From: Amycolatopsis arida
Lineage (GTDB): Bacteria > Actinomycetota > Actinomycetes > Mycobacteriales > Pseudonocardiaceae
Length of the DNA stretch: 64,000 bases
Assembly: GCF_900115565.1 (NCBI RefSeq)
Contig: NZ_FOWW01000003.1
Coordinates: 62,001 to 126,000 of the forward strand
Direction of reading: 5' to 3'
The notes under the pieces were generated by a model. The model searched no databases and was not told the DNA's origin. It saw only the letters and a program-made list of their open reading frames with translations. Shown here piece by piece: positions 17,817 through 27,218 of the stretch (position 1 is the stretch's first letter; every line of letters begins with the position of its first letter). A program made the translations under genes and the position numbers.

Positions 17817-17909
17817 ACGTGTCCGCGCCCCGCGACGCGGACACGTGTGCACGGGGCGCGGACACGCGTGCACGGGGCGCGGACACGCGTACACGGGGCG
17901 CGGACACAC
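17817..17909. repeat. 21-bp-period repeat, family B, locus 1, with palindrome
   Basis: A perfect 12-bp inverted repeat (CACGTGTCCGCG at 17817 and CGCGGACACGTG at 17836) is followed by three tandem 21-bp units built on ACACGCGTGCACGGGGCGC (17841-17903). It lies just beyond the stop of the Liv binding-protein gene. The same unit recurs at 50202-50294. Confidence 0.75.
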
Positions 17910-17921
17910 CGTGCGTGGGGC

Positions 17922-19169
17922 TCACTTCTGGTGGGGGGCCTGGTAGTCCTTGGCGTCGGGGGCCTCGAACAGCGGCTTGACGTACTTCAGCCCGCCCTCG
18001 GCCGCGGCGTCCGGCTGGGCCACGTACACCTTCCGGGTGGCCGGCGCGCCGGGCTGGGAGAAGTCCAGCTCGGCGACCAGGTCGCCGGTGTCCACCGAGC
18101 TCGTCCGCTGGAACGCGGCGTGCACGCCCTCGCGGGTGAGGTCCTTGTTCTCGCACGCCCTGCGCAGCACCGCGCCCCACACCTCGGCCACCGCGTAGCC
18201 GTAGGGCACCCCGGCGTTCGGCGGCTCGGTGTAGCGGGCCTGGTACTTCCGGGCCACCTCCTGCGCCTTCGGGATGTCCGCGGAGAACGGCACGCTGCTG
18301 GCCACCACGTACAGCTTGTCCAGCGCGTCGGCCGCGGGGCTCGAGTGCAGCACCGGGTCGAACACCGGGTTGTTGCCGAGCACCGGCACGTCCAGGCCGA
18401 GCGCCTTGTTCGCGGCCAGCACCGATCCGGTCTGGGTGGGCGAGGTGGTCAACAGGATCGCCTTCACGCCGTCGCCCTTGAACCCGGTGACGATGTTGGT
18501 CAGGTCGTTGTCCGTCGAGGTGATCTTGACCTCGCGCAGGTCCAGGTCGTGCTGCTCGGCGTAGTACTTCGCGCCGCGCAGGCCGTTGGCGCCGTACTCA
18601 CCGTCGATGTAGATGTGCCCGACGGTGTCGCCGTCGGCGATCATGCCCTGCTCCTGCAGGTAGGACAGCCCGTCGATCATCTCCACGTCGTAGGTCGTGC
18701 CGACGATCATCAGGTACGGGTTGTCCAGCAGCTCCGACGACCACGACGCCGGCGCGGCCACCGCCTTGTCGGACGCGAGGTTCTGCTTCAACGCGGCGGT
18801 GATCGGCGAGCCGAGCAACTGCACGAAGCCGAGCACCTTCGGCTCGATCTGCGGGTACAGCGTCTTCGCGGTGTCCGCCTTGTAGCCGTGGTCGACCTGC
18901 TCCAGCCTGACCTGCCGGCCGCAGATCCCGCCGGCGGCGTTGACGTCGTCGACCCACAGCTCGTTGCCCTGGGTGATGCCGAGCCCGAGGTTCTTGAACA
19001 CCCCGGTCTTGTCGGTCATCACGCCGAGCGTGATGTCGGCGTCGGTGACCCCGACCCCGGTCTTCACTCCCGACTCGTCGGTACCCGACGACCCGGAGTC
19101 ACCTCCCTTGGTGCCGCACGCGGTCAGCGCGAGCGCGGTGGCGAACGCCACGGCGACCAGTCGCTTCAT
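17922..19169 (-). CDS. livJ: Liv-type ABC transporter substrate-binding lipoprotein
   Basis: About 415 residues, with lipobox LALTAC near residue 19 and a Peripla_BP_6 fold (ITLGVMTDKTGVFKNLGLGI, GQELW-like NELWVDDVNAAGGICGR, DGEYGANG). It is the extracellular receptor for a branched-chain amino acid or similar carboxylate/amide. The ATG at 19169 has GGAAAGGA upstream; a GTG at 19175 overlaps the livM stop. It is the last gene of the five-gene operon. The substrate is not certain from sequence. Confidence 0.9.
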   Translation of the reverse strand: MKRLVAVAFATALALTACGTKGGDSGSSGTDESGVKTGVGVTDADITLGVMTDKTGVFKNLGLGITQGNELWVDDVNAAGGICGRQVRLEQVDHGYKADTAKTLYPQIEPKVLGFVQLLGSPITAALKQNLASDKAVAAPASWSSELLDNPYLMIVGTTYDVEMIDGLSYLQEQGMIADGDTVGHIYIDGEYGANGLRGAKYYAEQHDLDLREVKITSTDNDLTNIVTGFKGDGVKAILLTTSPTQTGSVLAANKALGLDVPVLGNNPVFDPVLHSSPAADALDKLYVVASSVPFSADIPKAQEVARKYQARYTEPPNAGVPYGYAVAEVWGAVLRRACENKDLTREGVHAAFQRTSSVDTGDLVAELDFSQPGAPATRKVYVAQPDAAAEGGLKYVKPLFEAPDAKDYQAPHQK

Positions 19170-19171
19170 GG

Positions 19172-20338
19172 TCACTGTTCCTTTCCAGGGTGCTTGACGG
19201 TCAGTCGGCCCGCGATCCTGCGGCCGATCGCCGCGAGCCCGCCGGGTTCGAAGAGCACGACGAGGATGATCGCCGCGCCGTAGACGAACGAACTGATCAG
19301 GATCGGGGTGAGCGCGCCGTCACCGGTGCCGGTGAACCAGCCGAGGTCGGCCGCGTAGAGCGACAGCACCTGGGGCAGGCCGTTCACCAGTAGGGCGCCG
19401 ACCAGCGCGCCGGGCACCGAGCCGAGCCCGCCGATGATCACCATCGCGAGGTAGGCGATGGACACGTTGATCCCGTAGGTGCCGAACTCGCTCTCGTCGG
19501 GCTTGAGGATGTCGAACCAGAGCACGGTCATCACCCCGGCGAGCCCGGCGTAGGCCGAGGACACCGCGAACGCCCCGGCCTTGGCCCTGCCGACGCTCAC
19601 CCCCATCACCGCGGCCGCCGGCTCGCTGTCCCGCACCGCGCGCCAGGCCCGCCCGATGCGGCTGGTGACCGCGCCGCGGGCGAGCACGAACGCGATCACG
19701 GTGAGCGCGAGGAACAGGTACCAGACCCGCTCGGCCTGGCGGATCGGCACGCCGAGGATCTCGATCTCCGGGCCCGCGTTGCTGAACGGGAAGCCGAACA
19801 GCGAGAACTCGGCGGGCGAGCGGCCGGTGGACGTGCCGCCGGTGAGCGACTCGAAAGCCTGTCCGAAGTAGAGCCCGAGGAACACCAGGGACAGCGAGGC
19901 CACGCCGAGGTAGATGCCCCGCAGCCGCCCGGCGACCGGGGCGAACGCCAGCCCGAGCAGGGTGCTCACCGCCACCGCGCCGAGCAGCGCCAGGCCGGGA
20001 TCGAGGCCGAGGCCGACCACCCGCTCGTCGTCGGTCGGTCCGGACAGGACGGTGTAGGCGGTGGCGCCGACCAGCAGGAAGAACGCGTGCGCGAGGGAGA
20101 GCTGCCCGGCCTGGCCGATCAGCATGGTCAGCCCGATGGCGCCGACCGCGCCGATCATCATGTACTGGCCGGCCTTGAGCCACGCGGCGTCGAGGTAGAG
20201 CGGCAGCGCCAGCAGCACGGCGAGCAGGGCCAGCCAGAGCAGCAGCCGGACCAACCGCAGCGGGTCGCGGCGACGGACCTCGACCGGCGGCGCGGGCGGG
20301 GTGACCGGCGGCAGCGAGGTCACGGCGGTGTCAGACAC
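19172..20338 (-). CDS. livM: Liv-type ABC transporter permease LivM
   Basis: A 388-residue permease with 9-10 hydrophobic segments and the BPD_transp_2 signature region (AWRAVRDSEPAAAVMGVSVG, SSAYAGLAG, IGGLGSVPGALVGALL). Its start overlaps the end of livH by 8 bases and its stop overlaps the binding-protein gene, showing tight translational coupling. Confidence 0.93.
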   Translation of the reverse strand: MSDTAVTSLPPVTPPAPPVEVRRRDPLRLVRLLLWLALLAVLLALPLYLDAAWLKAGQYMMIGAVGAIGLTMLIGQAGQLSLAHAFFLLVGATAYTVLSGPTDDERVVGLGLDPGLALLGAVAVSTLLGLAFAPVAGRLRGIYLGVASLSLVFLGLYFGQAFESLTGGTSTGRSPAEFSLFGFPFSNAGPEIEILGVPIRQAERVWYLFLALTVIAFVLARGAVTSRIGRAWRAVRDSEPAAAVMGVSVGRAKAGAFAVSSAYAGLAGVMTVLWFDILKPDESEFGTYGINVSIAYLAMVIIGGLGSVPGALVGALLVNGLPQVLSLYAADLGWFTGTGDGALTPILISSFVYGAAIILVVLFEPGGLAAIGRRIAGRLTVKHPGKEQ

Positions 20339-21209
20339 GGGTGCTCTCCCTCGTTCCGAACAGCCCGGAAGGGCGGACCACCAGCACGACGAGCATCACC
20401 AGGAACACGGCGCTCTTGGAGAAGTCGAACGACACGTAGTGCGCGGAGAGGGCCTCCACCAGACCGACCACCATGCCGCCGACCACCGCGCCGGCGGTGG
20501 AGTCCAGCCCGCCGAGGATCGCCGCGGGGAACGCGGCCAGCGCGATCGAGTGGGTGCCGCGGGACAGCCCGGCCCCGGAGAAGTCCTGGGTGGCGATGAA
20601 CAGCACCGCCACCCCGGCGAGCAGCCCGGCCACCAGCCACGCGGTCGCGGTGACCCGGGAGCTGCGGATGCCCATCAGCGCGGCGGCCTCCCGGTTCTCC
20701 GCCTGCGCGCGCATCGCCACGCCCCAGTTGGAGTGCCGGAACGCCAGGTAGAACGCGGTGATCAGGACCGTGGCGACGACGAGCGCGACGAGGTGGGTGC
20801 GGAACAGCGTGATGCCGCCGACCTGCACCGGCTGGGCGTCCCAGGCGTCGCCGATGAACGGCAGGCTCACCCCGAGGCGGCGGACGATCTCCTCGGTGAT
20901 GATCACGTCCACGCCGATGGTGAGCAGCGCGAGGCTGTTCGGGTCGGCGAGCCGGGACCGGGACAGCAGCAGCCGCTCGACGGCGAGCGCGAGCAGGCCG
21001 GCGCTGACCACGCCGAGCACCGCGGCGCCCGCCCAGCCGAGGCTCTCCCGAGTGGCGACGACGATGTAGCCGCCGAACAGCACCAGCGACCCGTGCGCGA
21101 AGTTGATGACCTCGGTGGCCTTGAAGATGATGACGAAGCCCAGTGCGAGCAGCGCGAACACCGCACCCTTGCCGAGGCCGTTCACCGTGAGTTGCAGGAA
21201 GGTGTTCAC
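20331..21209 (-). CDS. livH: Liv-type ABC transporter permease LivH
   Basis: A 292-residue permease with eight hydrophobic segments and conserved GKGAVFALLALGFVIIFKAT, VINFAHG and AMRAQAENREAAALMGI motifs. The GTG at 21209 overlaps the livG stop (GTGA), so the start is well supported. It pairs with LivM to form the membrane channel. Confidence 0.94.
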   Translation of the reverse strand: MNTFLQLTVNGLGKGAVFALLALGFVIIFKATEVINFAHGSLVLFGGYIVVATRESLGWAGAAVLGVVSAGLLALAVERLLLSRSRLADPNSLALLTIGVDVIITEEIVRRLGVSLPFIGDAWDAQPVQVGGITLFRTHLVALVVATVLITAFYLAFRHSNWGVAMRAQAENREAAALMGIRSSRVTATAWLVAGLLAGVAVLFIATQDFSGAGLSRGTHSIALAAFPAAILGGLDSTAGAVVGGMVVGLVEALSAHYVSFDFSKSAVFLVMLVVLVVRPSGLFGTRESTRV

Positions 21210-22042
21210 GCCGGATCCTCCAGGCCGTCCACTGTGTCCTCGTCCGAGCCCGTGCCCAGGTACGCCTTCACCACCTCCGGATCGGCCTGCACCTCGGCGG
21301 GCGTACCGTCGGCGATGCGCCGGCCGAAGTCCAGCACCGTCACCCTGTCCGCGATGGCCATGACCAGGCCCATGTCGTGCTCCACCAGCAGGATCGAGAT
21401 GCCCAGCTCCTCGCGGATCTCCCGGATCGTGCCGGCCAGCTCGGCCGTCTCGGTCGCGTTCATCCCGGCGGCCGGCTCGTCGAGCAGCAGCAGGGTGGGC
21501 TCCACGGCGAGCGCGCGGGCGATGTCGACCCGCTTCGCGGCGCCGTAGGGCAGCGCGCCGACCGGGGTGTGCAGCACGGCGCCGATGCCGAGGAACTCGC
21601 AGATCTCCGCGGCGCGGGCGGCGTGCCGGCGCTCCTGCCGGGTCACCCAGGGCATGCGGGCGCCGCAGGCGAGGAAACCGCCGCGGGTGAGCGAGTACCG
21701 GCCGAGCATGACGTTGTCCAGCACGGTGGACCGCGGGGACAGCGCGGTGTTCTGGAACGCCCTGCCGACGCCGAGCGCGGCGAGCTTGTGCGGGCGGACG
21801 CCGGTGATGTCGCGGTCGCCGAGCAGCACCCGGCCGGCGGTGGCCCGGTAGACGCCGCTGATCACGTTGAAGCAACTGGACTTCCCGGCGCCGTTGGGGC
21901 CGATGAGCGCGTGCAGCGAGCCAGGGCGGACAGTGAACGAGACGTCGTCCAGCGCGGCCAGCCCGCCGAAGCGCAGCGTGACGTTCTCCACCCGGAGCTC
22001 GGGCACGTCGGTCCGGGTCTCGGTGCGGGTCGCCGCGGTCAT
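21206..22042 (-). CDS. livG: Liv-type ABC transporter ATPase LivG
   Basis: A 278-residue ATPase. Walker A is GPNGAGKSS and Walker B LLLLDEPAAGMN, with a conserved His in LLVEHDM. The usual LSGG signature is replaced by the variant LPYGAAKR, seen in many LivG proteins. The ATG at 22042 overlaps the livF stop (TGATG) and has GAGGTGG upstream. Confidence 0.93.
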   Translation of the reverse strand: MTAATRTETRTDVPELRVENVTLRFGGLAALDDVSFTVRPGSLHALIGPNGAGKSSCFNVISGVYRATAGRVLLGDRDITGVRPHKLAALGVGRAFQNTALSPRSTVLDNVMLGRYSLTRGGFLACGARMPWVTRQERRHAARAAEICEFLGIGAVLHTPVGALPYGAAKRVDIARALAVEPTLLLLDEPAAGMNATETAELAGTIREIREELGISILLVEHDMGLVMAIADRVTVLDFGRRIADGTPAEVQADPEVVKAYLGTGSDEDTVDGLEDPA

Positions 22043-22848
22043 CAGCGCCACCTCGACAGCCGGCGGGCGCCCGCGCGGGCGCCGGCCGCGGCCAACTCCG
22101 CCTCGGCGGTGGCCTGCGACTCGGCGTGCCCGCCGAGGTAGAGGCGTTGGACCTCCTCGCTGCGAACCAGCTCGCCGGCGGTGCCGGCCAGCGCCACCCT
22201 GCCGACCTCGAGCACGACGGCGGAGTCGGCCACCCGCAGCGCCATCACGGCGTTCTGCTCGACCAGCACCACGGCGGTGCCCTGGTCGTGGATCTCCCGA
22301 ATGATCGCGCCGATCCGGTCGACCACCTTCGGGGCGAGGCCGAGCGAAGGCTCGTCGAGCAGCAGTAGCGACGGGTTCGACATCAGCGCGCGGCCGATCG
22401 CCAGCATCTGCTGCTCACCGCCGGAGAGCAGCCCGGCGCGCTGCCGGGACCGCTCGGCCAGCACCGGGAACAACTCGTGCACACGGCGCCGGGCGGCGAC
22501 CCGCTGCTCGGCGGAGCGGGCGCCGATGCCGCCGGCGCGCAGGTTCTCCTCCACCGTCATCCTGGCGAAGACCTGCCGTCCCTCCGGTACACCGACCACA
22601 CCGAGGTGCACGATCGCCGCGGGGTCGAGCCGGTCGATCCGCCGGCCAGCGTAGGTGATCTCACCGCCGGTGACCGTGCCGCGGTGCAGCCGGAGGGTGC
22701 CGGAGATCGCCCGCAGCAGGGTCGACTTGCCGGCGCCGTTGCTGCCCAGGACGGCCAGCACGCCGTCGTCGGGAACCTCCAGGTCGACCCCGTGCAGGGC
22801 GGCGACCGAGCGGCCGTACCGGACCCGCAGGTCCCGCACGCTCAACAC
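22042..22848 (-). CDS. livF: Liv-type ABC transporter ATPase LivF
   Basis: A 268-residue ATPase and first gene of the operon. Walker A is GSNGAGKST, signature LLSGGEQQM, Walker B LLLLDEPSLGLAP and H-loop LVEQNA. The GTG at 22848 is preceded by GGGGAGA. The residues after about 235 are a basic Ala-rich tail not needed for the fold. Confidence 0.94.
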   Translation of the reverse strand: MLSVRDLRVRYGRSVAALHGVDLEVPDDGVLAVLGSNGAGKSTLLRAISGTLRLHRGTVTGGEITYAGRRIDRLDPAAIVHLGVVGVPEGRQVFARMTVEENLRAGGIGARSAEQRVAARRRVHELFPVLAERSRQRAGLLSGGEQQMLAIGRALMSNPSLLLLDEPSLGLAPKVVDRIGAIIREIHDQGTAVVLVEQNAVMALRVADSAVVLEVGRVALAGTAGELVRSEEVQRLYLGGHAESQATAEAELAAAGARAGARRLSRWR

Positions 22849-23307
22849 GCTGTCTCCCCAGGTCGGACGATCGTGCGCACGCAGCCTCCTCCGCTCCTGT
22901 GACTGGGGTCACCGGCAGTGGCGGCAATCCTGATTCGAGGGCCGACGATCGGGCACCCCCACGTGGAGAGGGACGGCGAGATTCGTTGCGCCGCTGTGAC
23001 AAGGATCTTCGCGGCCGTGCCACCGGCAATCGTGGACCCGGAAGCCGGGCTGAGTTGCTCACCCTCCGTGGTTCCCGCCCCCGGGACCCGCGCGCCTGCC
23101 TACCGGGTGATCGGGTTGGCGACTCGGAGGGATGGGGGATCACGTCCACCCCCGTTGGCTGGAGGCTGGACCGGGTGGAGCGCCACGTACCACCCCGAGG
23201 CGTGTCGGTCCCCTTGGTGCTTCGCTGTCCCTTTCACCTGTGCCGCCTCGCGCGAACTGGGGGCCGGCACGGGTGGGCGCCTTAGGCATCACCCGGGGCG
23301 TGGCGTG

Positions 23308-23475
23308 GCCTTGGTTCTCCCCCGTCCCCTTCGTCCGTGCCGGTCCTGTGCGGGGTGGGGCTCGGGTCAAGGGTGAGCGCAGCGAATCGCGCAGCGACGC
23401 CGAAGGCGCCCTTGACCCGAGCCCCACCCCGTCAGACACTGCCGGCCCAGAAGGGGACGCGGGACGGTGCACCCC
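23308..23475 (-). repeat. 167-bp dispersed element, copy 2 (perfect 23-bp hairpin)
   Basis: The reverse complement of 4037-4203. Here the inverted arms 23351-23373 and 23409-23431 are perfect over 23 bp, around a 35-base loop containing GCGAATCGCGCAGCG. The stem begins CGGGGTGGGGCTCGGGTCAA. Conservation outside the stem and in the loop suggests a mobile or structured element rather than a simple terminator. Confidence 0.82.
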
Positions 23476-23706
23476 GCGCACCCGCGGGGAGGATGCGGCC
23501 CCGCCCACCCCGGGGTCGCCGAGCCGCTCCAGCGTATCGCCACCCGGGGTGCCGGGACGGTGCGCGCGAAATCTGTGGATCACTACCGGGGGATGGGAAC
23601 AACTCGACAGGTGCACAGCGCCGTTTGCTGCGCCGGGAGGGTTCTCCTCGCATACCCGCTGCGGGTGCATCCCGTGCCGGGGTTGCCGTGTCGTCGGGTG
23701 GTGGGT

Positions 23707-23817
23707 CCCCACCCCGAAGCCTGATTGTGTCGACGGTCGTCGGCACCGTGTCAAGGCGGGAAAGCGTGCCTTGACACGGCACCGCCGACCGCAAAGCGGC
23801 TTCGGATCGGGGTGGGG
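23707..23817. repeat. Nested imperfect palindrome of about 110 bp
   Basis: Outer arms CCCCACCCCGAAGC (23707-23720) and GCTTCGGATCGGGGTGGGG (23799-23817) enclose inner perfect arms CCGTGTCAAGGC (23746-23757) and GCCTTGACACGG (23768-23779). It could fold into a long cruciform or RNA hairpin. Function unknown. Confidence 0.7.
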
Positions 23818-24062
23818 AGAGGGAGTGGCTGCAGCCTGCAACCCGTGGGGTGGGGGCGTGCCCCGACCCGGGTGGGAACAGCGGGTGCTCTCGCGCCTGG
23901 TGGGGCGTGCCTCGGCCCCGGGGTGGGAACGACGGGTCGTGGCCCGAGCCGGGGTGAAACGGCTGCTGTCCCGCGCGTGGCGCGCGTCGGAGGGCGCTCT
24001 CTGGCCAGCAGCGTCGCGTCCTGCCCGGGTCCTCGGCGGGACGGAGGCAACGCCCGCGCCAC

Positions 24063-24104
24063 CGAACGAAGATCTCGCCGTCCCGGATGTAGATCTCGCG
24101 GAGG
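24063..24104. repeat. 21-bp-period repeat, family A, locus 3
   Basis: Two units, CGAACGAAGATCTCGCCGTC and CGGATGTAGATCTCGCGGAG, spaced 21 bp, lying 26 bases beyond the stop of the response-regulator gene. Confidence 0.7.
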
Positions 24105-24130
24105 CTCTCGAGGTTCGCGGGTCGGGGTGG

Positions 24131-24751
24131 TCAGAGTAGGCCGGCTTCGCTGGCCTTGCCGATGGCTTCGACGCGGTTGCGTGCGCCGAGCTTGTGCAGC
24201 GCCGACTGCAGGTAGGTCTTCACCGTGTTGCGGGTCAGCCCGGTGGACTCGGCGATCTCCGGGTTGGTCCGGCCCTGCGCGGCCAGCCGGATCACCTCGT
24301 ACTCCCGGCGGGTCAGTCCGCTGCGGGCGAGCGCGTCCGACCGGTACGCGGCGTCCGGCATGATCCGCGGGTCCACCACCCGCTCCCCGCGCAGCACGCG
24401 GCGCAACCCCGAGACCAGGTCCGTGCCGGCGACGTCCTTGAGCAGGCACCCGTTCGCGCCGGCCTCGAGCGCCGCGATGACGCCCTGGTGGTCGCCGTGC
24501 GCGGTGAACACCACGACGCGCACGCCGGGGTCCTTCTGCCGCAGCCCGGAGATCACCTCGGGGGCCAGCATGTCCGGCAGCCGCAGGTCCAGCAGCACGA
24601 GGTCGGGCCGCAGCTCCTCGACCCGCTCGAGCGCGGCGCGCCCGGCCTCGGCGGTGCCGACCAACACCAGCGACGGGTCCGAGCGGAGCAGGAGAGTGAC
24701 GCCGTCGCGGACCACGGGGTGGTCGTCGACCACCATCACCCGGACGGTCAT
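24131..24751 (-). CDS. NarL/LuxR-type response regulator
   Basis: A 206-residue protein. The receiver domain has the acidic pair in VMVVDDHPVVRDG, the phosphoacceptor Asp (about 55) in VLLDLRLPD and the Lys in CLLKDV. The C-terminal LuxR helix-turn-helix is LTRREYEVIRLAAQGRTNPE, then GLTRNTVKTYLQSALHKLG. The ATG at 24751 overlaps the stop of the kinase gene (ATGA), so the pair is co-translated. Confidence 0.95.
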   Translation of the reverse strand: MTVRVMVVDDHPVVRDGVTLLLRSDPSLVLVGTAEAGRAALERVEELRPDLVLLDLRLPDMLAPEVISGLRQKDPGVRVVVFTAHGDHQGVIAALEAGANGCLLKDVAGTDLVSGLRRVLRGERVVDPRIMPDAAYRSDALARSGLTRREYEVIRLAAQGRTNPEIAESTGLTRNTVKTYLQSALHKLGARNRVEAIGKASEAGLL

Positions 24752-25932
24752 CGCGGGCCCGGCGGCTCGACGTCGGGCAACCAGGCCCGCAACGTGCACC
24801 CACCGTCCTCGTCCCGCACCAGGCTGACCCGGCCGCCCAGCCGGGCCGCCCGCTCGGCCAGCGAACGCAGTCCCATCCCGGTCCCCTCCCCGCCCTCGCC
24901 GACATCGCCGGTGCCGTCGTCGGCCACCATGACCTGCAGCCCGCCGTCGCACGGGCCGAGGCTCACCACCACCGAGTGCGCCCGCGCGTGCTTCTCCACG
25001 TTGAGCAGACCCTCCCGGACCACGGCGACCACCAGCGCGGTGCGCTCGGCATCCATCGGCGGCACCGGCGCGAGCTGCACGAACCGGGCGGGCACCCCGC
25101 GGCGGGCCTCGAACGACCGGCAGTGTTCGGCCAGCTCCACCGGCAGCGCCCGTTCCGGGCTGGACTCCGACAGGGCCAGCAGCGCCTCGCGCAGCGCGCT
25201 GGACGCCGCGGACACGTCCGACTCCAACCGGCGCAGCCGCAGGTCCAGCGCCGGGTTGTCCTGGATGGACTGGTGCAGGTCGCGCACCTGCACGCCGATG
25301 GAGAACAGCAGCGCCCCGACCGAGTCGTGCAGCGCACTCTGCATCCGACGGCGCTCGGCGGCGACCGCGTCGGCCCGGCGGGACTCGGCGACCGTGGCCA
25401 GCCGCAGCGCGTTGGCCGCCTGGTCGGCGATCGCCTCCAGGTCGCGCACCGCGTCGTCGCCGAACTCGGCCCTCTCCCGCAGCGCGGCGTAGGCGATCGC
25501 GACGGTTCGCGGCCGGCCGCCATACCGGTCGATGATCGGCACGGCGAGCATCGCGGCGAGCCCCTCACCGCGGACCTGCGCGTCGAACTGGTGGGTGATC
25601 GTCGGCGAGCTGACGTAGTCGCTGACCCTGGCCGGCTCACCGAGCGCGAGCACCCGCCCGCCTATTCCCTGGCCGATCCGCAGCCGCAGGTTCTGCAGGC
25701 TGGCCGTGCGGTTGCCGGCCAGCCAGCGGATCACCGCCTCGTCCGGGCCGTCCAGGTCGGCGACGAAGCCGGAGTGCGCGCCGAGCGTCTCGCGGATGAG
25801 CTGGGCCGTGCCGCGCAGCGCGGCGACCCGGTCGAGCGACGCGAGCAGGCTCTCGCGCTCGCGCAGCAGCCCGTCGAGCACGGAACTCCGCTCGACGGCT
25901 CGCTCCATCGCGACGTGCTGCTCGGCAGGCAC
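24748..25932 (-). CDS. Cytoplasmic sensor histidine kinase with GAF domain
   Basis: About 394 residues with no transmembrane segment. A GAF domain spans about residues 35-190. The HisKA_3 dimerisation segment has its His in MQSALHDSVGALLFSIG, and the HATPase region has REGLLNVEKHA, VADDGTGD and GMGLRSLAERA. It probably senses an intracellular ligand or redox state and phosphorylates the adjacent regulator. A GTG at 25932 with GAAGG upstream is preferred over the ATG at 25953. Confidence 0.92.
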   Translation of the reverse strand: MPAEQHVAMERAVERSSVLDGLLRERESLLASLDRVAALRGTAQLIRETLGAHSGFVADLDGPDEAVIRWLAGNRTASLQNLRLRIGQGIGGRVLALGEPARVSDYVSSPTITHQFDAQVRGEGLAAMLAVPIIDRYGGRPRTVAIAYAALRERAEFGDDAVRDLEAIADQAANALRLATVAESRRADAVAAERRRMQSALHDSVGALLFSIGVQVRDLHQSIQDNPALDLRLRRLESDVSAASSALREALLALSESSPERALPVELAEHCRSFEARRGVPARFVQLAPVPPMDAERTALVVAVVREGLLNVEKHARAHSVVVSLGPCDGGLQVMVADDGTGDVGEGGEGTGMGLRSLAERAARLGGRVSLVRDEDGGCTLRAWLPDVEPPGPR

Positions 25933-26013
25933 GGGCCAACCTTCGCACATCACCCGGCTCCACGGAAATCCCCGGGCACGGATGTCGCCCGCCCAGCGCT
26001 CGAGCCGGGGAGC

Positions 26014-27204
26014 TCAACGCGGGGAACGCAGCGGCACGCGGCGGAAGGTGATCGTCTCGTACGGCCCTTCGACGCCGGTCTCGTAGAGCAGGCCGACGGT
26101 TCCGCCGTCGAGCTGGACCAGGTCGGAGTACGCGGCGGGAGCGCTGGAGACGGTCACCGCGGACCGCCAGGTGCGGCCGCCGTCAGCGCTGGCCCGCAGG
26201 GTCATCGCGCGCCGCGCGTCGGGGTCGGCCGGGCCGGAGAACAGCAGCAGGTCCGGCCGGACGGTCTGCAGGACGCTGCCCTGCACGCGGGGCCCGACCA
26301 GCCCCGGCTGCGGACGGTAGGGCGCGGCGAGGCTCTGCCCGCCGTCCGTGCTGCGGGCGTCGACGCGGTGGCCGGGCGCGGTGCCGTGGTCGCGGCTGTT
26401 GAAGTAGAGCGTCCCGTCGGGCAGCTCGGCGACGGTCGTCTCGTTGGCGGCGACGACGCCGTCGGTGCGGTCGTCGGTGAAGCCGATCCGCCAGCTGCGC
26501 CCACCGTCGTCGCTGAGCAGGTCGTGCCCGCCGTAGTACTTCTGCTCGGTGCCGAGGTCGGGAGAGCCGGCCGGTGGCGCGCTGGAGTGGTTGGCGGGCA
26601 CCACGATCCGCCCGGCGTGCGGGCCGTGCCGCAGCACGATGGCGTGCCCGGGGCCGGTGGCGTACCAGCGCCAGTGCCCCAACTTGGCCGTCGCGGTGAT
26701 CTCCCTGGCGGGCGACCAGGTCCGGCCGGCGTCGGTGCTGCGCTGCACGAACACCCGCCGGCTGTCCTCCGGCGCCACCGTGCCGGCCATGATCTCCCGT
26801 TCAGAGACCCGACCGTTGCGGACGGTGAGCAGCACGATGTCGCCGTTCGGCAGCGTGACCGGGGTGGGGTTGCCGGCGGTGGCGTCGCCGTTGCCGCTCA
26901 CCACGGTGAGCGGGCCCCAGGTGCAGCCGTGGTCGCGGGAGCGGCGCTGCACGACCTCGATCGCGCCGGTGTCGCTCGCCGAGTCGCGCCGGCCCTCGGC
27001 GAACGCGAGCAGCCCGCCGGTCGCGTCGCGGACCAGCGCGGGGATGCGGAACGTGTGGTAGCCCTCGGTGCCCGCGGTGAACGGCACCGAGGACGCGCAT
27101 CTGTACTGCTCCGCGGCGGCGGGAGCGGTGGGTGGGGCCAGCACGGCGAGGGCGGCGGCCAGCACGGCGGTCAGTGCGGCGCGGCGGCGGGGGGACCGGA
27201 CCAC
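26014..27204 (-). CDS. Secreted sialidase (exo-alpha-sialidase, BNR repeats)
   Basis: A 396-residue protein with a signal peptide ending near APAAAEQ. The arginine motif FRIPALV and four Asp boxes are visible (RDHGCTWG, STDAGRTWS, SDDGGRSWR, SADGGRTWR), giving a six-bladed propeller. The Glu/Tyr nucleophile pair fits ETTVAELPDG and AAYSDL. It would remove terminal sialic acids from glycoconjugates outside the cell. A perfect palindrome lies just upstream of the start. No sialic acid uptake genes are visible nearby. Confidence 0.9.
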   Translation of the reverse strand: MVRSPRRRAALTAVLAAALAVLAPPTAPAAAEQYRCASSVPFTAGTEGYHTFRIPALVRDATGGLLAFAEGRRDSASDTGAIEVVQRRSRDHGCTWGPLTVVSGNGDATAGNPTPVTLPNGDIVLLTVRNGRVSEREIMAGTVAPEDSRRVFVQRSTDAGRTWSPAREITATAKLGHWRWYATGPGHAIVLRHGPHAGRIVVPANHSSAPPAGSPDLGTEQKYYGGHDLLSDDGGRSWRIGFTDDRTDGVVAANETTVAELPDGTLYFNSRDHGTAPGHRVDARSTDGGQSLAAPYRPQPGLVGPRVQGSVLQTVRPDLLLFSGPADPDARRAMTLRASADGGRTWRSAVTVSSAPAAYSDLVQLDGGTVGLLYETGVEGPYETITFRRVPLRSPR

Positions 27205-27218
27205 GACTCCTCCTAGTT

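Larger units (their letters stand above)
22849..24130. other. 1.3-kb gene-free, repeat-dense region
   Basis: It lies between the start of livF and the end of a response-regulator gene. It contains the livF promoter region, the second copy of the 167-bp element (23308-23475), a short match to the 1.3-kb repeat (23568-23585), a nested palindrome (23707-23817) and a family A 21-bp repeat (24063-24104). No protein gene is supportable. Confidence 0.65.
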
